NCBI GenBank assembly: GCA_021770345.1
Contig: JAETRD010000013.1
Location: forward strand, 96,772-160,771
Direction: 5' to 3'
Length of the DNA stretch: 64,000 bases
DNA from: Lachnospiraceae bacterium
Lineage (GTDB): Bacteria; Bacillota; Clostridia; Lachnospirales; Lachnospiraceae
The translations under genes were made by a program, and so were the position numbers. Each line of letters opens with the position of its first letter. Position 1 is the first letter of the stretch. This document shows positions 9,723 through 16,808 of this stretch, one piece after another. Under the pieces are notes generated by a model, which saw only the letters and a program-made list of their open reading frames with translations, had not been told where the DNA came from and searched no databases.

Positions 9723-9751
9723 ATTATACATTTTATTGCGCTCTCGTGCAA
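9723..9751 (-). promoter_or_regulatory. Promoter of the tad operon
   Basis: On the minus strand TTGCAC (9746-9751) and TATAAT (9723-9728) are 17 nt apart, a good sigma-A type match 45 nt upstream of the tadZ start. No comparable promoter was noticed inside the tightly packed operon. Confidence 0.7.
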
Positions 9752-9795
9752 TATTTTTTAGAAAAAATATCTTACTCTTACTCATAAGATGTTAC

Positions 9796-9936
9796 TGTTC
9801 ACGGCCCGGGGAGCCGCTCATAGCAACGATTCGGGGCGATATTATGAGTTTTGCCCTGCAAAAACTGCCCCTCACACCTGAATCATATCTCTGCGGAATG
9901 CGCAGCTCATGCGCATTCCTGCCCCGTGAAAAGTAA
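9796..9936 (+). repeat. Dispersed structured repeat, copy A
   Basis: Shares two blocks with 14421-14660. Block 1 (9796-9841) has a hairpin of the form CGGCCC-GGG-GAGCCG, then GCAACGATTC and GGCGATA. Block 2 (9842-9896) runs from ATTATGAGTTTT through CCCCTCACACCTGAATCATA. It is followed by a perfect hairpin, GGAATGCGCA-GCTCA-TGCGCATTCC (9895-9919). A 30-codon frame (9844-9936) starts MSFALQKLPLTPESYL, which nearly matches copy B. The copy ends 42 nt before the XRE regulator start. Confidence 0.65.
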
Positions 9937-9978
9937 CCATACGATACCTTTTAATCTGATTTATTATGAGGAAACAGC

Positions 9979-10233
9979 ATGAAAAACGACAGCAGCATTG
10001 ACCGGATTATCCAGGTAAACGACATCTGCATCGGAGCCAATATTCGAAAGCTCCGTGAGGCAAAGAAGATCAAGCAGACAGACATGGTAAAGAAACTTCA
10101 ACTCCTCGGTGTGGATATCTCCACGTTCTCCTACAATCGTATTGAAAAGGGAACACAAAACCCGACGGTTTCCTTTCTTCTGACCTGCTGTAAAATATTT
10201 GAGTGTGATATAAATGCCATTTTTGGCATGTAA
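9979..10233 (+). CDS. XRE-family helix-turn-helix regulator
   Basis: 84 residues, a single HTH_3/XRE domain (IGANIRKLREAKKIKQTDMV... STFSYNRIEKGTQNPTVSFL), so probably a small dimeric DNA-binding repressor. TGAGGAAACAGC precedes the ATG. It is monocistronic: a terminator follows the stop at once and clpB ends on the opposite strand just beyond. Structured repeat copy A lies immediately upstream and may be its leader. The target is unknown. Confidence 0.85.
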   Translation: MKNDSSIDRIIQVNDICIGANIRKLREAKKIKQTDMVKKLQLLGVDISTFSYNRIEKGTQNPTVSFLLTCCKIFECDINAIFGM

Positions 10234-10267
10234 AAAAGCGCCGGAATCATGTTCCAACGCTTTTTTT
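10232..10267 (+). terminator. Rho-independent terminator after the XRE gene
   Basis: AAAAAAGCG...GGAA-TCATG-TTCC...CGC followed by seven T. The stem overlaps the TAA stop codon. The A-rich left side makes it potentially bidirectional, so it could also serve clpB coming from the other strand. Confidence 0.8.
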
Positions 10268-10348
10268 GTTTCATGGAGCTGCCGCATTTTACACAAACGA
10301 TTACAGGCATGCAACATACATGTGAATTTAGGAAGCCTTCTTGCTTAT

Positions 10349-12934
10349 TCAATTTTTAACCCGCGCAGTCAGCCCGTCTCCCTCCACATCGATAAGGATG
10401 GTGTCACCGGCCCGCACCTTGTCCGCGAGAATCAGTTTCGCGGACAGCGTCTCCACATGCTTCTGCAAAAAACGCTTGAGCGGTCTCGCGCCGTATGTCG
10501 GATCATAGCCGTGATCGATCACATACTGCTCCGCCGTCTCTGACAATTCCACCGCAACTTCCCGGTCCGCAAGACGCCGGTTCAGTTCTCGCATCAGCAG
10601 CGTGACAATATTTCCGATATTGTCCTTTGTCAGCGGTTTGAACAAAATCGTCTCGTCGAGACGGTTTAAAAATTCCGGACGGAAATTCCCCCGCAATTCA
10701 TTCATCACGGCCGCCTCACACTCCGGCCGAATGCTTCCGTCGTCGCCGATTCCCTCAAGCAGATACTGGGAACCGAGATTTGATGTCATAATGATAATCG
10801 TATTTTTAAAGTCCACCGTTCTTCCCTGAGAGTCCGTGATGCGCCCGTCGTCGAGAACCTGAAGCAGCACGTTAAAGACATCCGGGTGCGCTTTCTCCAC
10901 CTCGTCGAAGAGAACGACGGAATACGGTTTCCGCCGCACAGCCTCCGTCAGCTGGCCGCCCTCGTCGTAGCCGACATATCCGGGAGGCGCTCCGATCAGG
11001 CGGGACACGGAGTATTTCTCCATGTACTCGCTCATGTCGAGACGCACCATGTTGGATTCGTCGTCAAACAGGCTTTCCGCCAACGCTTTCGCCAGCTCCG
11101 TTTTCCCGACGCCGGTCGGCCCCAGAAACAGGAATGAACCGATCGGCTTGCTCGGATCCTTGATCCCCGCTTTCGAGCGGATAATCGCCTCCGACACCAG
11201 CGTCACGCCCTCATCCTGCCCGATCACGCGCCGATGCAGCTCCGCGTCCAGATGCAGCGTCTTGTTCCGCTCGCTCTCCGTCAGCTTCGCGACCGGAATC
11301 CCTGTCCACCGGGAAATGATACGCGCGATTTCCTCCTCGCTCACACTCTCGTGCACGAGCGACAGATCGCGCTCTTTTACCGCGGCCTCCTCCACGTCAA
11401 GCTGCTTTTCCAGCGACGGCAGCGTGCCGTACTGCAATTCCGCCGCCTTCTCAAGGTCATAATTCTGCTGTGCCAGCTTAATCTCACTCTTCACGCGCTC
11501 GATTTCCTCACGCAGCTTCTGCACCTTTTCCACGGAAGTTTTCTCGTTCTCCCACTGCGCCTTTTTGCTGCTGAACTCGTCCCGCAACTCCGCAAGCTCT
11601 TTCTGCAGTGCCGCCAGACGATCCTGACTTAAGCGGTCCGTCTCCTTTTTGAGCGCCGTCTCCTCAATCTCCATCTGCATCACGCGGCGGTTTAACTCGT
11701 CTAACTCCGTCGGCATCGAGTCGAGCTCCGTCTTAATCAGCGCGCAGGCCTCGTCAACCAGATCGATCGCCTTGTCCGGCAGGAACCGGTCCGAAATGTA
11801 CCGGTTTGACAGCACCGCCGCCGACACTAACGCCGCATCCATAATCTTTACGCCGTGGAACACCTCGTAGCGCTCCTTTAATCCGCGCAGAATGGAAATC
11901 GTGTCCTCCACGGTCGGTTCGTCCACCATCACCGGCTGGAAACGGCGCTCCAACGCCGCATCCTTCTCGATGTATTCCCGGTACTCGTCGAGCGTGGTGG
12001 CGCCGATACAGTGCAGCTCGCCGCGCGCAAGCATCGGCTTTAACAGCTGCCCGGCATCCATCGCCCCGTCGGTTTTTCCGGCTCCCACAATCGTGTGCAG
12101 CTCATCGATAAACAAAATAATCTGACCCTCCGAGCTTTTCACCTCATCGAGCACCGCCTTTAAGCGTTCCTCAAACTCGCCGCGGTACTTTGCACCCGCA
12201 ATCAGCGCTCCCATATCCAGCGCAAACAGCCGCTTGTCTTTTAAGCCTTCCGGCACATCGCCTTTTACGATTCGCTGAGCAAGCCCCTCCACAACCGCCG
12301 TTTTCCCGACGCCCGGCTCTCCGATTAAAACCGGATTATTCTTGGTCTTGCGCGAAAGGATGCGGACGACGTTTCGAATCTCCTCATCCCGTCCGATGAC
12401 CGGATCCATTTTCTGGGCTCTCGCCCGCTCCACCATATCGTATCCGTATTTCTCAAGCGTATCGTACGTCGCCTCCGGGTTGTCCGAGGTCACGCGCTGA
12501 TTGCCCCGGACCGCGGACAGCGCCTGCAAAAAGCGCTCCCTCGTGATTCCGTACTCCTTAAAAAGCTCTTTCATCGCCCCGTTGGGATATTTTAACAGCG
12601 CGAGGAACAGATGCTCCACGGACACATACTCGTCCCCCATCTGCTTCGCCTCGTCCTCGGCATGAATCAGAACATTGTTCAGATTCTGCCCCACATAAAT
12701 CTGTCCTCCGGATACCTTCACCCGGGCCCCAAGCTTGCGCTCCGCGTTATCAATAAAGTGCTCCTTTTGTATCTCCATCTTTTCGATCAGCTTCGGAATC
12801 AGCCCGTCCTCCTGACGCAGCAGCGCCACGAGCAGATGTTCCTGCTCAAGCTCCTGATTACCATACTCGTAGGCCAGCTTTTCGCAATCGTTGATCGCTT
12901 CCACCGATTTCTGTGTAAACTTCTGAATGTTCAT
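10349..12934 (-). CDS. clpB: Chaperone disaggregase ClpB
   Basis: 861 residues, a hexameric AAA+ disaggregase that works with DnaK. Domains in order: Clp_N repeats (about 1-150), NBD1 with Walker [14 protein letters not shown], a coiled-coil middle domain rich in Glu/Lys (about 400-530), NBD2 with Walker [15 protein letters not shown] and the pore/sensor region ([11 protein letters not shown]), and a C-terminal D2-small domain. The ATG at 12934 is chosen (GGGAGGTG upstream) over an in-frame ATG 10 codons earlier. It is monocistronic, with a CIRCE operator over its promoter. Confidence 0.95.
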   Translation of the reverse strand: MNIQKFTQKSVEAINDCEKLAYEYGNQELEQEHLLVALLRQEDGLIPKLIEKMEIQKEHFIDNAERKLGARVKVSGGQIYVGQNLNNVLIHAEDEAKQMGDEYVSVEHLFLALLKYPNGAMKELFKEYGITRERFLQALSAVRGNQRVTSDNPEATYDTLEKYGYDMVERARAQKMDPVIGRDEEIRNVVRILSRKTKNNPVLIGEPGVGKTAVVEGLAQRIVKGDVPEGLKDKRLFALDMGALIAGAKYRGEFEERLKAVLDEVKSSEGQIILFIDELHTIVGAGKTDGAMDAGQLLKPMLARGELHCIGATTLDEYREYIEKDAALERRFQPVMVDEPTVEDTISILRGLKERYEVFHGVKIMDAALVSAAVLSNRYISDRFLPDKAIDLVDEACALIKTELDSMPTELDELNRRVMQMEIEETALKKETDRLSQDRLAALQKELAELRDEFSSKKAQWENEKTSVEKVQKLREEIERVKSEIKLAQQNYDLEKAAELQYGTLPSLEKQLDVEEAAVKERDLSLVHESVSEEEIARIISRWTGIPVAKLTESERNKTLHLDAELHRRVIGQDEGVTLVSEAIIRSKAGIKDPSKPIGSFLFLGPTGVGKTELAKALAESLFDDESNMVRLDMSEYMEKYSVSRLIGAPPGYVGYDEGGQLTEAVRRKPYSVVLFDEVEKAHPDVFNVLLQVLDDGRITDSQGRTVDFKNTIIIMTSNLGSQYLLEGIGDDGSIRPECEAAVMNELRGNFRPEFLNRLDETILFKPLTKDNIGNIVTLLMRELNRRLADREVAVELSETAEQYVIDHGYDPTYGARPLKRFLQKHVETLSAKLILADKVRAGDTILIDVEGDGLTARVKN

Positions 12935-12948
12935 AATCACACCTCCCT

Positions 12949-13014
12949 GTTTTGCCGGAGGCAAAATGCGACTGCTAACGCAGGAGCAGAGGTGTTTACC
13001 TCCCTGTTTTGCCT
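12949..13014. repeat. Direct repeat in the clpB 5' leader
   Basis: ACCTCCCTGTTTTGCC occurs twice, about 48 nt apart, in the 5' untranslated region of clpB. On the mRNA each copy reads as a GGCAAAACAGGGAGGT block carrying a Shine-Dalgarno core. Only the downstream copy is placed to serve the clpB start. The second may be a duplicated or decoy site. Confidence 0.5.
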
Positions 13015-13035
13015 CTTTGTTTTGCTTACAACTGA

Positions 13036-13064
13036 GTTATAGCACCGTTTGTTAGCACTGTCAA
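13036..13064 (-). promoter_or_regulatory. clpB promoter
   Basis: On the minus strand TTGACA (13059-13064) and TATAAC (13036-13041) are exactly 17 nt apart. The -35 box lies inside the CIRCE element, so HrcA binding would block RNA polymerase directly. Confidence 0.85.
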
Positions 13065-13078
13065 TAGTTGAGTGCTAA
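13052..13078. promoter_or_regulatory. CIRCE operator (HrcA-binding site)
   Basis: TTAGCACTG-N9-GAGTGCTAA matches the CIRCE consensus TTAGCACTC-N9-GAGTGCTAA with one mismatch in the left arm. It overlaps the -35 region of clpB, predicting heat-shock control by HrcA. hrcA itself is not in this window. Confidence 0.92.
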
Positions 13079-13156
13079 TATTTTCTGAAAATTTTATAAA
13101 TTGGGTATCTTTCAACCGTATGTCTTTTTGTCCAAAGAAGGTACTACCGTACATAT

Positions 13157-13190
13157 GAAAGGCTGTCACGGAAGGAACCATGACAGCTTA
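13157..13190 (-). terminator. Putative terminator downstream of the Rpn gene
   Basis: On the minus strand AGCTGTCATGG-TTCCTT-CCGTGACAGC forms a stem followed by CTTTC. The T-run is weak. The rest of the 200-bp gap between the clpB promoter and the Rpn gene holds nothing else recognisable. Confidence 0.5.
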
Positions 13191-13278
13191 AAAAGTAACG
13201 TATTTATTTAAAAAAATACAATCACACCGGTATATTGCCGATAAATGCAAAGCATATCCCTGATCCACTCAAAGATTT

Positions 13279-14274
13279 TTACACATTTACACACAAAATA
13301 CGTTCTACTTCCGCAAACTCCTTTTCGGTATACCCAAAAGATATAATCTGTTCTTTTGTGGCACCGGCCTGAATCATTCTCTCAATCGCATTAAGCCGTT
13401 CTTTTTCTATGCCTTTTTCTATGCCTTTTTCTATGCCTTTTTCTATGCCCTTTTCCATGCCTTTTTCCATTGCTCTTTCCATAATAGCTTCCGACCAATT
13501 ACACATCGTCTGCATCCTCCCTTCCAGTTCGGTTGTCATTATCATCCCATATTCTTCTGTAAGTATACGTTTCTTTTCTTCCACGCTCGCCTCGGAAAGC
13601 AATTTTTCCAGCATTGCGATTAATATGTTTTGGGAATCCTTTATGCTTTCCCCGCTTCTTATATTAATAATGATGCCCCGCATCAGGTCCATGTCATACA
13701 AATTTTCCTTATTTCCAAAAACAGTGTTTCTGTTAAGGCCAATCTCTTCAATGGAATCACCGTCCTCGCTGTTGCTTATACATAGCCATATGCTCCGAAC
13801 TTTCTTCAAATTGTCGTACTCACTGTGGAAAAATTCGGTCTGTTTCTGTGCGGAAATCATCCTCGCGAGATAAAATATGATTCTATTCTCCAAATGATAC
13901 CCTAATTTAGCGGGATCTGACGAACGCTGTGCCTCTAAATTTATCAGAAATTTCATTTCCGTTTCTTTATGATATGCCGTAAAACGGATATCAAAGAAGA
14001 TTTTTCCCTCTCCCGGAATATTATCCTCCGTGTTGGCTGCGTTTACGCGTCCCAGATTTGAAAGTCCCGCATCCAGCGGCCTCGTCTCGATTTCAATATC
14101 CTCGCCAATGCTGGCCATAATATCCTGAATCGCAATATCCTTAAATTCCGAAACGGCATATTTCAAAACCCGTGCCAGTATTTGCTTGTCTGCAAGCAGG
14201 AATTTTATATTTGTATCATAGAATCTTGAGACATCTGCTGCCTCAATTGCCTGTGCTAAATTCGTATCTGCCAT
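13279..14274 (-). CDS. Rpn family PD-(D/E)XK recombination-promoting nuclease
   Basis: 331 residues. The N-terminal PD-(D/E)XK-type domain has D95 (FFDIRF) and E114-A-Q116 (INLEAQ), the likely metal-binding core of Rpn/YhgA-like proteins often annotated as a putative transposase. Near the C-terminus (about 268-290) a run of GMEK/GIEK tetrapeptides is encoded by a 12-bp DNA repeat. Family members make DNA breaks that promote recombination and often vary in number of C-terminal repeats. A good promoter lies upstream (14349-14377). It is monocistronic. Confidence 0.85.
   Translation of the reverse strand: MADTNLAQAIEAADVSRFYDTNIKFLLADKQILARVLKYAVSEFKDIAIQDIMASIGEDIEIETRPLDAGLSNLGRVNAANTEDNIPGEGKIFFDIRFTAYHKETEMKFLINLEAQRSSDPAKLGYHLENRIIFYLARMISAQKQTEFFHSEYDNLKKVRSIWLCISNSEDGDSIEEIGLNRNTVFGNKENLYDMDLMRGIIINIRSGESIKDSQNILIAMLEKLLSEASVEEKKRILTEEYGMIMTTELEGRMQTMCNWSEAIMERAMEKGMEKGIEKGIEKGIEKGIEKERLNAIERMIQAGATKEQIISFGYTEKEFAEVERILCVNV
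13405..13465. repeat. 12-bp tandem repeat inside the Rpn gene
   Basis: About five units of CTATGCCTTTTT-like sequence encode the EKGI/EKGM tetrapeptides. Units are a multiple of three, so slippage changes length without breaking the frame. Confidence 0.75.
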
Positions 14275-14348
14275 TTTCTTTCCTTTCTTCTGTATTTGTT
14301 TACAATAGCCGGCTTTTTAACCCTTCCAATCCCTGTTGCGCTACATTT

Positions 14349-14377
14349 ATTATACTTAACTCACGCAATAATATCAA
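14349..14377 (-). promoter_or_regulatory. Promoter of the Rpn gene
   Basis: On the minus strand TTGATA (14372-14377) and TATAAT (14349-14354) are 17 nt apart, about 75 nt upstream of the start codon. Confidence 0.65.
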
Positions 14378-14420
14378 TCATTCTGCCCCATAAAATATGA
14401 AGCAGCTATTTACCGGTTGT

Positions 14421-14681
14421 TGTTCACGGTTCTGGGAACCGCTTATTGCAACGATTCAAGGCGATACTGTGAAAAATAAATTTTTCAAACATGAACAAGT
14501 TCATGTTGCAACTTTGTGCCTGCGGCCCAAAGTTTGCGGACTGCTGCAGGAATGGAGGATTATTATGAGTTTTTCTTTGCAAAAATCGCCCCTCACACCT
14601 GAATCATATCTCTACGGGACGCACCGTTTATGGTGCATGTTCCCATCCGGACCTCCCGTTTCTTTCACAAAAGTATCATAA
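14421..14681 (+). repeat. Dispersed structured repeat, copy B
   Basis: Same two blocks as copy A, separated by about 85 extra bases that contain the palindrome CATGAACAAGTTCATG. Block 1 hairpin is CGGTTC-TGG-GAACCG. After block 2 a hairpin of different sequence but the same position occurs (GGGACGCACC ... GGTGCATGTTCCC). A 38-codon frame (14566-14681) begins MSFSLQKSPLTPESYL and has a strong GGAGG site 6 nt upstream. The copy lies 60-80 nt before the recombinase start. Confidence 0.65.
14566..14681 (+). CDS. Putative small conserved ORF within repeat copy B
   Basis: 38 codons starting at an ATG with AATGGAGGATTATT upstream. The first 16 residues match the frame in copy A (9844-9936) at 14 positions. 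The two then diverge where the RNA hairpin sequences diverge. It could be a leader peptide or a chance frame within a structured RNA; the sequence does not decide. Unknown function. Confidence 0.3.
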
Positions 14682-14741
14682 TCCGTGTATGATATATATC
14701 TAATACAAACTTTACACTTACTTTACAAAGGAGAAATCACT

Positions 14742-15662
14742 ATGAACAGCATGCCATCTTATATTTCGGACTATCTGGAATACTGCCGCACACAAAAGCG
14801 GCTGGACGAAAAGACGCTAAAGGCCTATCGAATTGATTTGCGGCAATTTTTGCAGCAAGTGACCGAGTCGGAGATTACAGCCGTCACTTCCGGCGTTTTA
14901 GAGGATTATATCGCCCGACTCCACACGCAGTATAAACCCAGGACCGCAAAACGGAAAATTGCCTCCCTCAAAGCCTTTTTCCGCTATCTTGAATACAGGG
15001 AATATATTGACTACAATCCCTTTAACAAAATTCAAATACGTTTTCGGGAACCCGTTATACTGCCAAAAACCATCCCCCTGCGTACGGTTGAGACATTTCT
15101 GTCCGCGATTTATAAGCAGCATCAATGCGCCGGGACCGTCTACCAGAGAAGAAATGCCCTGCGCGATGCCGCCGTCGCGGAACTCCTCTTTGCCACCGGC
15201 ATCCGAATCTCAGAGCTCTGTGCGTTAAAGGACAATGACGTGAACTTGTATGACGGAACGATCCTGATTTACGGAAAAGGAGACAAAGAGCGGCGGATTC
15301 AGATAGGAAGCAAACCCGTAATTGATATTTTAGAAACATACAGAGACAATTTCTGCGCGGAAATCGATGCCTGCAACCACTTTTTCACCAACCAGTCCGG
15401 CAGCGCTTTATCGGATCAGGCAGTGCGTCGGATGATAAACAAATATACGTCGTTAGCGTCCATAGAACAACATATCACACCCCATATGTTCCGGCATACC
15501 TTTGCGACGAGTCTTTTGGAAGCCGACGTCGATATACGCTTTATTCAGGAGATGCTCGGCCACAGTTCCATCAACGTTACGGAGATATATACGCATGTAG
15601 CCGTTGCAAAGCAGCGGGAAATTTTGGTCACAAAGCATCCGAGAAAAGATTTTCGGATATGA
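14742..15662 (+). CDS. Tyrosine recombinase, XerC/XerD-like
   Basis: 306 residues. An N-terminal SAM-like core-binding domain (about 5-90) is followed by the catalytic domain with R155 (TGIRISEL), H248-x-x-R251 (HMFRHTF), H274 (LGHSS) and the nucleophile Y283 (EIYTHV). All catalytic residues are present. The ATG at 14742 with AAAGGAG upstream is preferred over a start 19 codons earlier. A terminator follows. It is adjacent to the AT-rich cassette whose left inverted repeat begins 57 nt downstream, but no direct-repeat att sites were seen, so it may act elsewhere. Confidence 0.88.
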   Translation: MNSMPSYISDYLEYCRTQKRLDEKTLKAYRIDLRQFLQQVTESEITAVTSGVLEDYIARLHTQYKPRTAKRKIASLKAFFRYLEYREYIDYNPFNKIQIRFREPVILPKTIPLRTVETFLSAIYKQHQCAGTVYQRRNALRDAAVAELLFATGIRISELCALKDNDVNLYDGTILIYGKGDKERRIQIGSKPVIDILETYRDNFCAEIDACNHFFTNQSGSALSDQAVRRMINKYTSLASIEQHITPHMFRHTFATSLLEADVDIRFIQEMLGHSSINVTEIYTHVAVAKQREILVTKHPRKDFRI

Positions 15663-15670
15663 GGAAGGGG

Positions 15671-15705
15671 AAAAGAGCATTCCTGCGTGGAAGGGTGCTC
15701 TTTTT
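15671..15705 (+). terminator. Terminator after the tyrosine recombinase
   Basis: AAAAGAGCA...CC-TGCGT-GG...GTGCTC followed by TTTTT, 8 nt after the stop codon. Confidence 0.8.
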
Positions 15706-15718
15706 ATTGATTTGGGAA

Positions 15719-15745
15719 GGATAATTAAAAGTTATCCGTTAAATT
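15719..15745 (+). repeat. Left 27-bp terminal inverted repeat of the ATP-grasp cassette
   Basis: The sequence starts GGATAATTAAAAGTTATCCG and matches the reverse complement of 20069-20095 at 26 of 27 positions. It contains an internal hairpin, GGATAA-TTAAAAG-TTATCC. It lies 101 nt beyond the stop of the first ATP-grasp gene. No obvious target-site duplication flanks the pair. Confidence 0.8.
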
Positions 15746-15846
15746 TCAATTAAGGGAATATCTGTCAGGTTTTCATATATCATGTTTGTTCGTACAGGTA
15801 TGCTGCATGATTCTGTACATAATGATAATTAATGCTTATCTGTTAC

Positions 15847-16788
15847 CTATGAGTGACAATCATGAAACATAGAGATCAACGCCTGGTCATATATGGATGT
15901 TGCAATTTTTAATCCATTAGGGTTCTTTATGATAAATTGATCCATAGCTACTCCGGCATTTATTTCAAGAACATGTTTTTCATTGTGATTGTCTACTAAT
16001 ATATCGATTGTAGCAAAGTTGATATTTATTGCATTAGCGGCTGAAATTGCAAGATCAGCTAATTCATTATATAGCTCAATATCATCAATAGGAGCACATT
16101 CTGCGCCTTGGGAAAGATTGAATTTCCAATTTAACTGCAGTTTATAGCCACTGGGATATACCTTATTCAATTGCGCATAAATATTAGGCATAATCGTAGA
16201 GGAGTTGATATGATTGGTTTTTAACAATTCCCCTACGGTTGATGTTCCATCACATATAATATGGGCCCGAACTTTTTTATAAGCATGCAAAATTTGGTCA
16301 TTCAAGAAAAAGAAACGGTATTCTGCTATTGCGTCTATAAATGGTGATACTACTAAATACTTATATTTTTTCTCAATTTGAAAAAGAGTTTTTTCTATAT
16401 CTTTCGGACTATCACATTTATAGACATCTGTTCCCTCATATGAATTATTAGGTTTTATTACAATGGACTTATATTTTACTAACGTTTCATAACATATTTC
16501 AAAAATACCTTTTTCGGATTTCGAATAGTCTTCTGTATCCATGCGGGAAATCTTAATGCATGGAATGGTAGGAATCCCGGATGCGCAAAAAACTAAATAA
16601 GCCTCGTATTTATTGTCGGCAATTCGGCTTGAAATAGTTGTGTTTATATCAAACCTCCTGCTCCAGATAAAATGAACAGAGTTATTTTGGGTTAATTTAT
16701 ATATGGATTCATTTCCTATTTTTTGAATGTCAATCTGATGTTTTTTGCAGAGACTGTAAATTATTTTGTCATAAGTATCAGGATACAT
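15847..16788 (-). CDS. ATP-grasp ligase, cyanophycin-synthetase/GshF-like
   Basis: 313 residues. An N-terminal region of about 65 residues leads into an ATP-grasp fold: SSRIADNKYEAYLVFCASGIP (pre-ATP-grasp helix), IVIKPNNSYEGTDVY (ATP-binding lysine and loop), AHIICDGTSTVGELL (as in CphA/GshF), and the metal-binding end FATIDILVD... VLEINAG. The family makes amide bonds via acyl-phosphate intermediates. The substrate is unknown. AT-rich codons differ sharply from the flanking genes. It is transcribed divergently from the ATPase gene with only 20 nt between start codons. Confidence 0.75.
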   Translation of the reverse strand: MYPDTYDKIIYSLCKKHQIDIQKIGNESIYKLTQNNSVHFIWSRRFDINTTISSRIADNKYEAYLVFCASGIPTIPCIKISRMDTEDYSKSEKGIFEICYETLVKYKSIVIKPNNSYEGTDVYKCDSPKDIEKTLFQIEKKYKYLVVSPFIDAIAEYRFFFLNDQILHAYKKVRAHIICDGTSTVGELLKTNHINSSTIMPNIYAQLNKVYPSGYKLQLNWKFNLSQGAECAPIDDIELYNELADLAISAANAININFATIDILVDNHNEKHVLEINAGVAMDQFIIKNPNGLKIATSIYDQALISMFHDCHS

Positions 16789-16808
16789 ATTTACCTCCGG
16801 AGAAATAT
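16789..16808. promoter_or_regulatory. 20-nt divergent start region with a shared palindromic Shine-Dalgarno
   Basis: The whole gap between two opposite ATG codons is 20 nt and centres on the palindrome CTCCGGAG. Read on the plus strand it gives CCGGAG before the ATPase gene; on the minus strand it gives CCGGAGG before the ATP-grasp gene. There is no room for promoters, so each mRNA must start inside the other coding sequence and the two 5' ends overlap as antisense. Confidence 0.75.

Noticed and set aside
13405-13465. Short-period repeat as a CRISPR or origin iteron
   Set aside because: It is a coding 12-bp repeat in the Rpn gene with no spacers and no replication gene nearby.
15719-15745. 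Left repeat as attL of the adjacent tyrosine recombinase
   Set aside because: The matching copy at 20069 is in inverted, not direct, orientation, and the recombinase lies outside the pair.
15783-15833. 16-codon frame (MFVRTGMLHDSV...) as a precursor peptide for the ATP-grasp ligases
   Set aside because: No ribosome-binding site, no core-peptide repeat and no acidic/Thr/Ser ring motif; chance frame is more likely.
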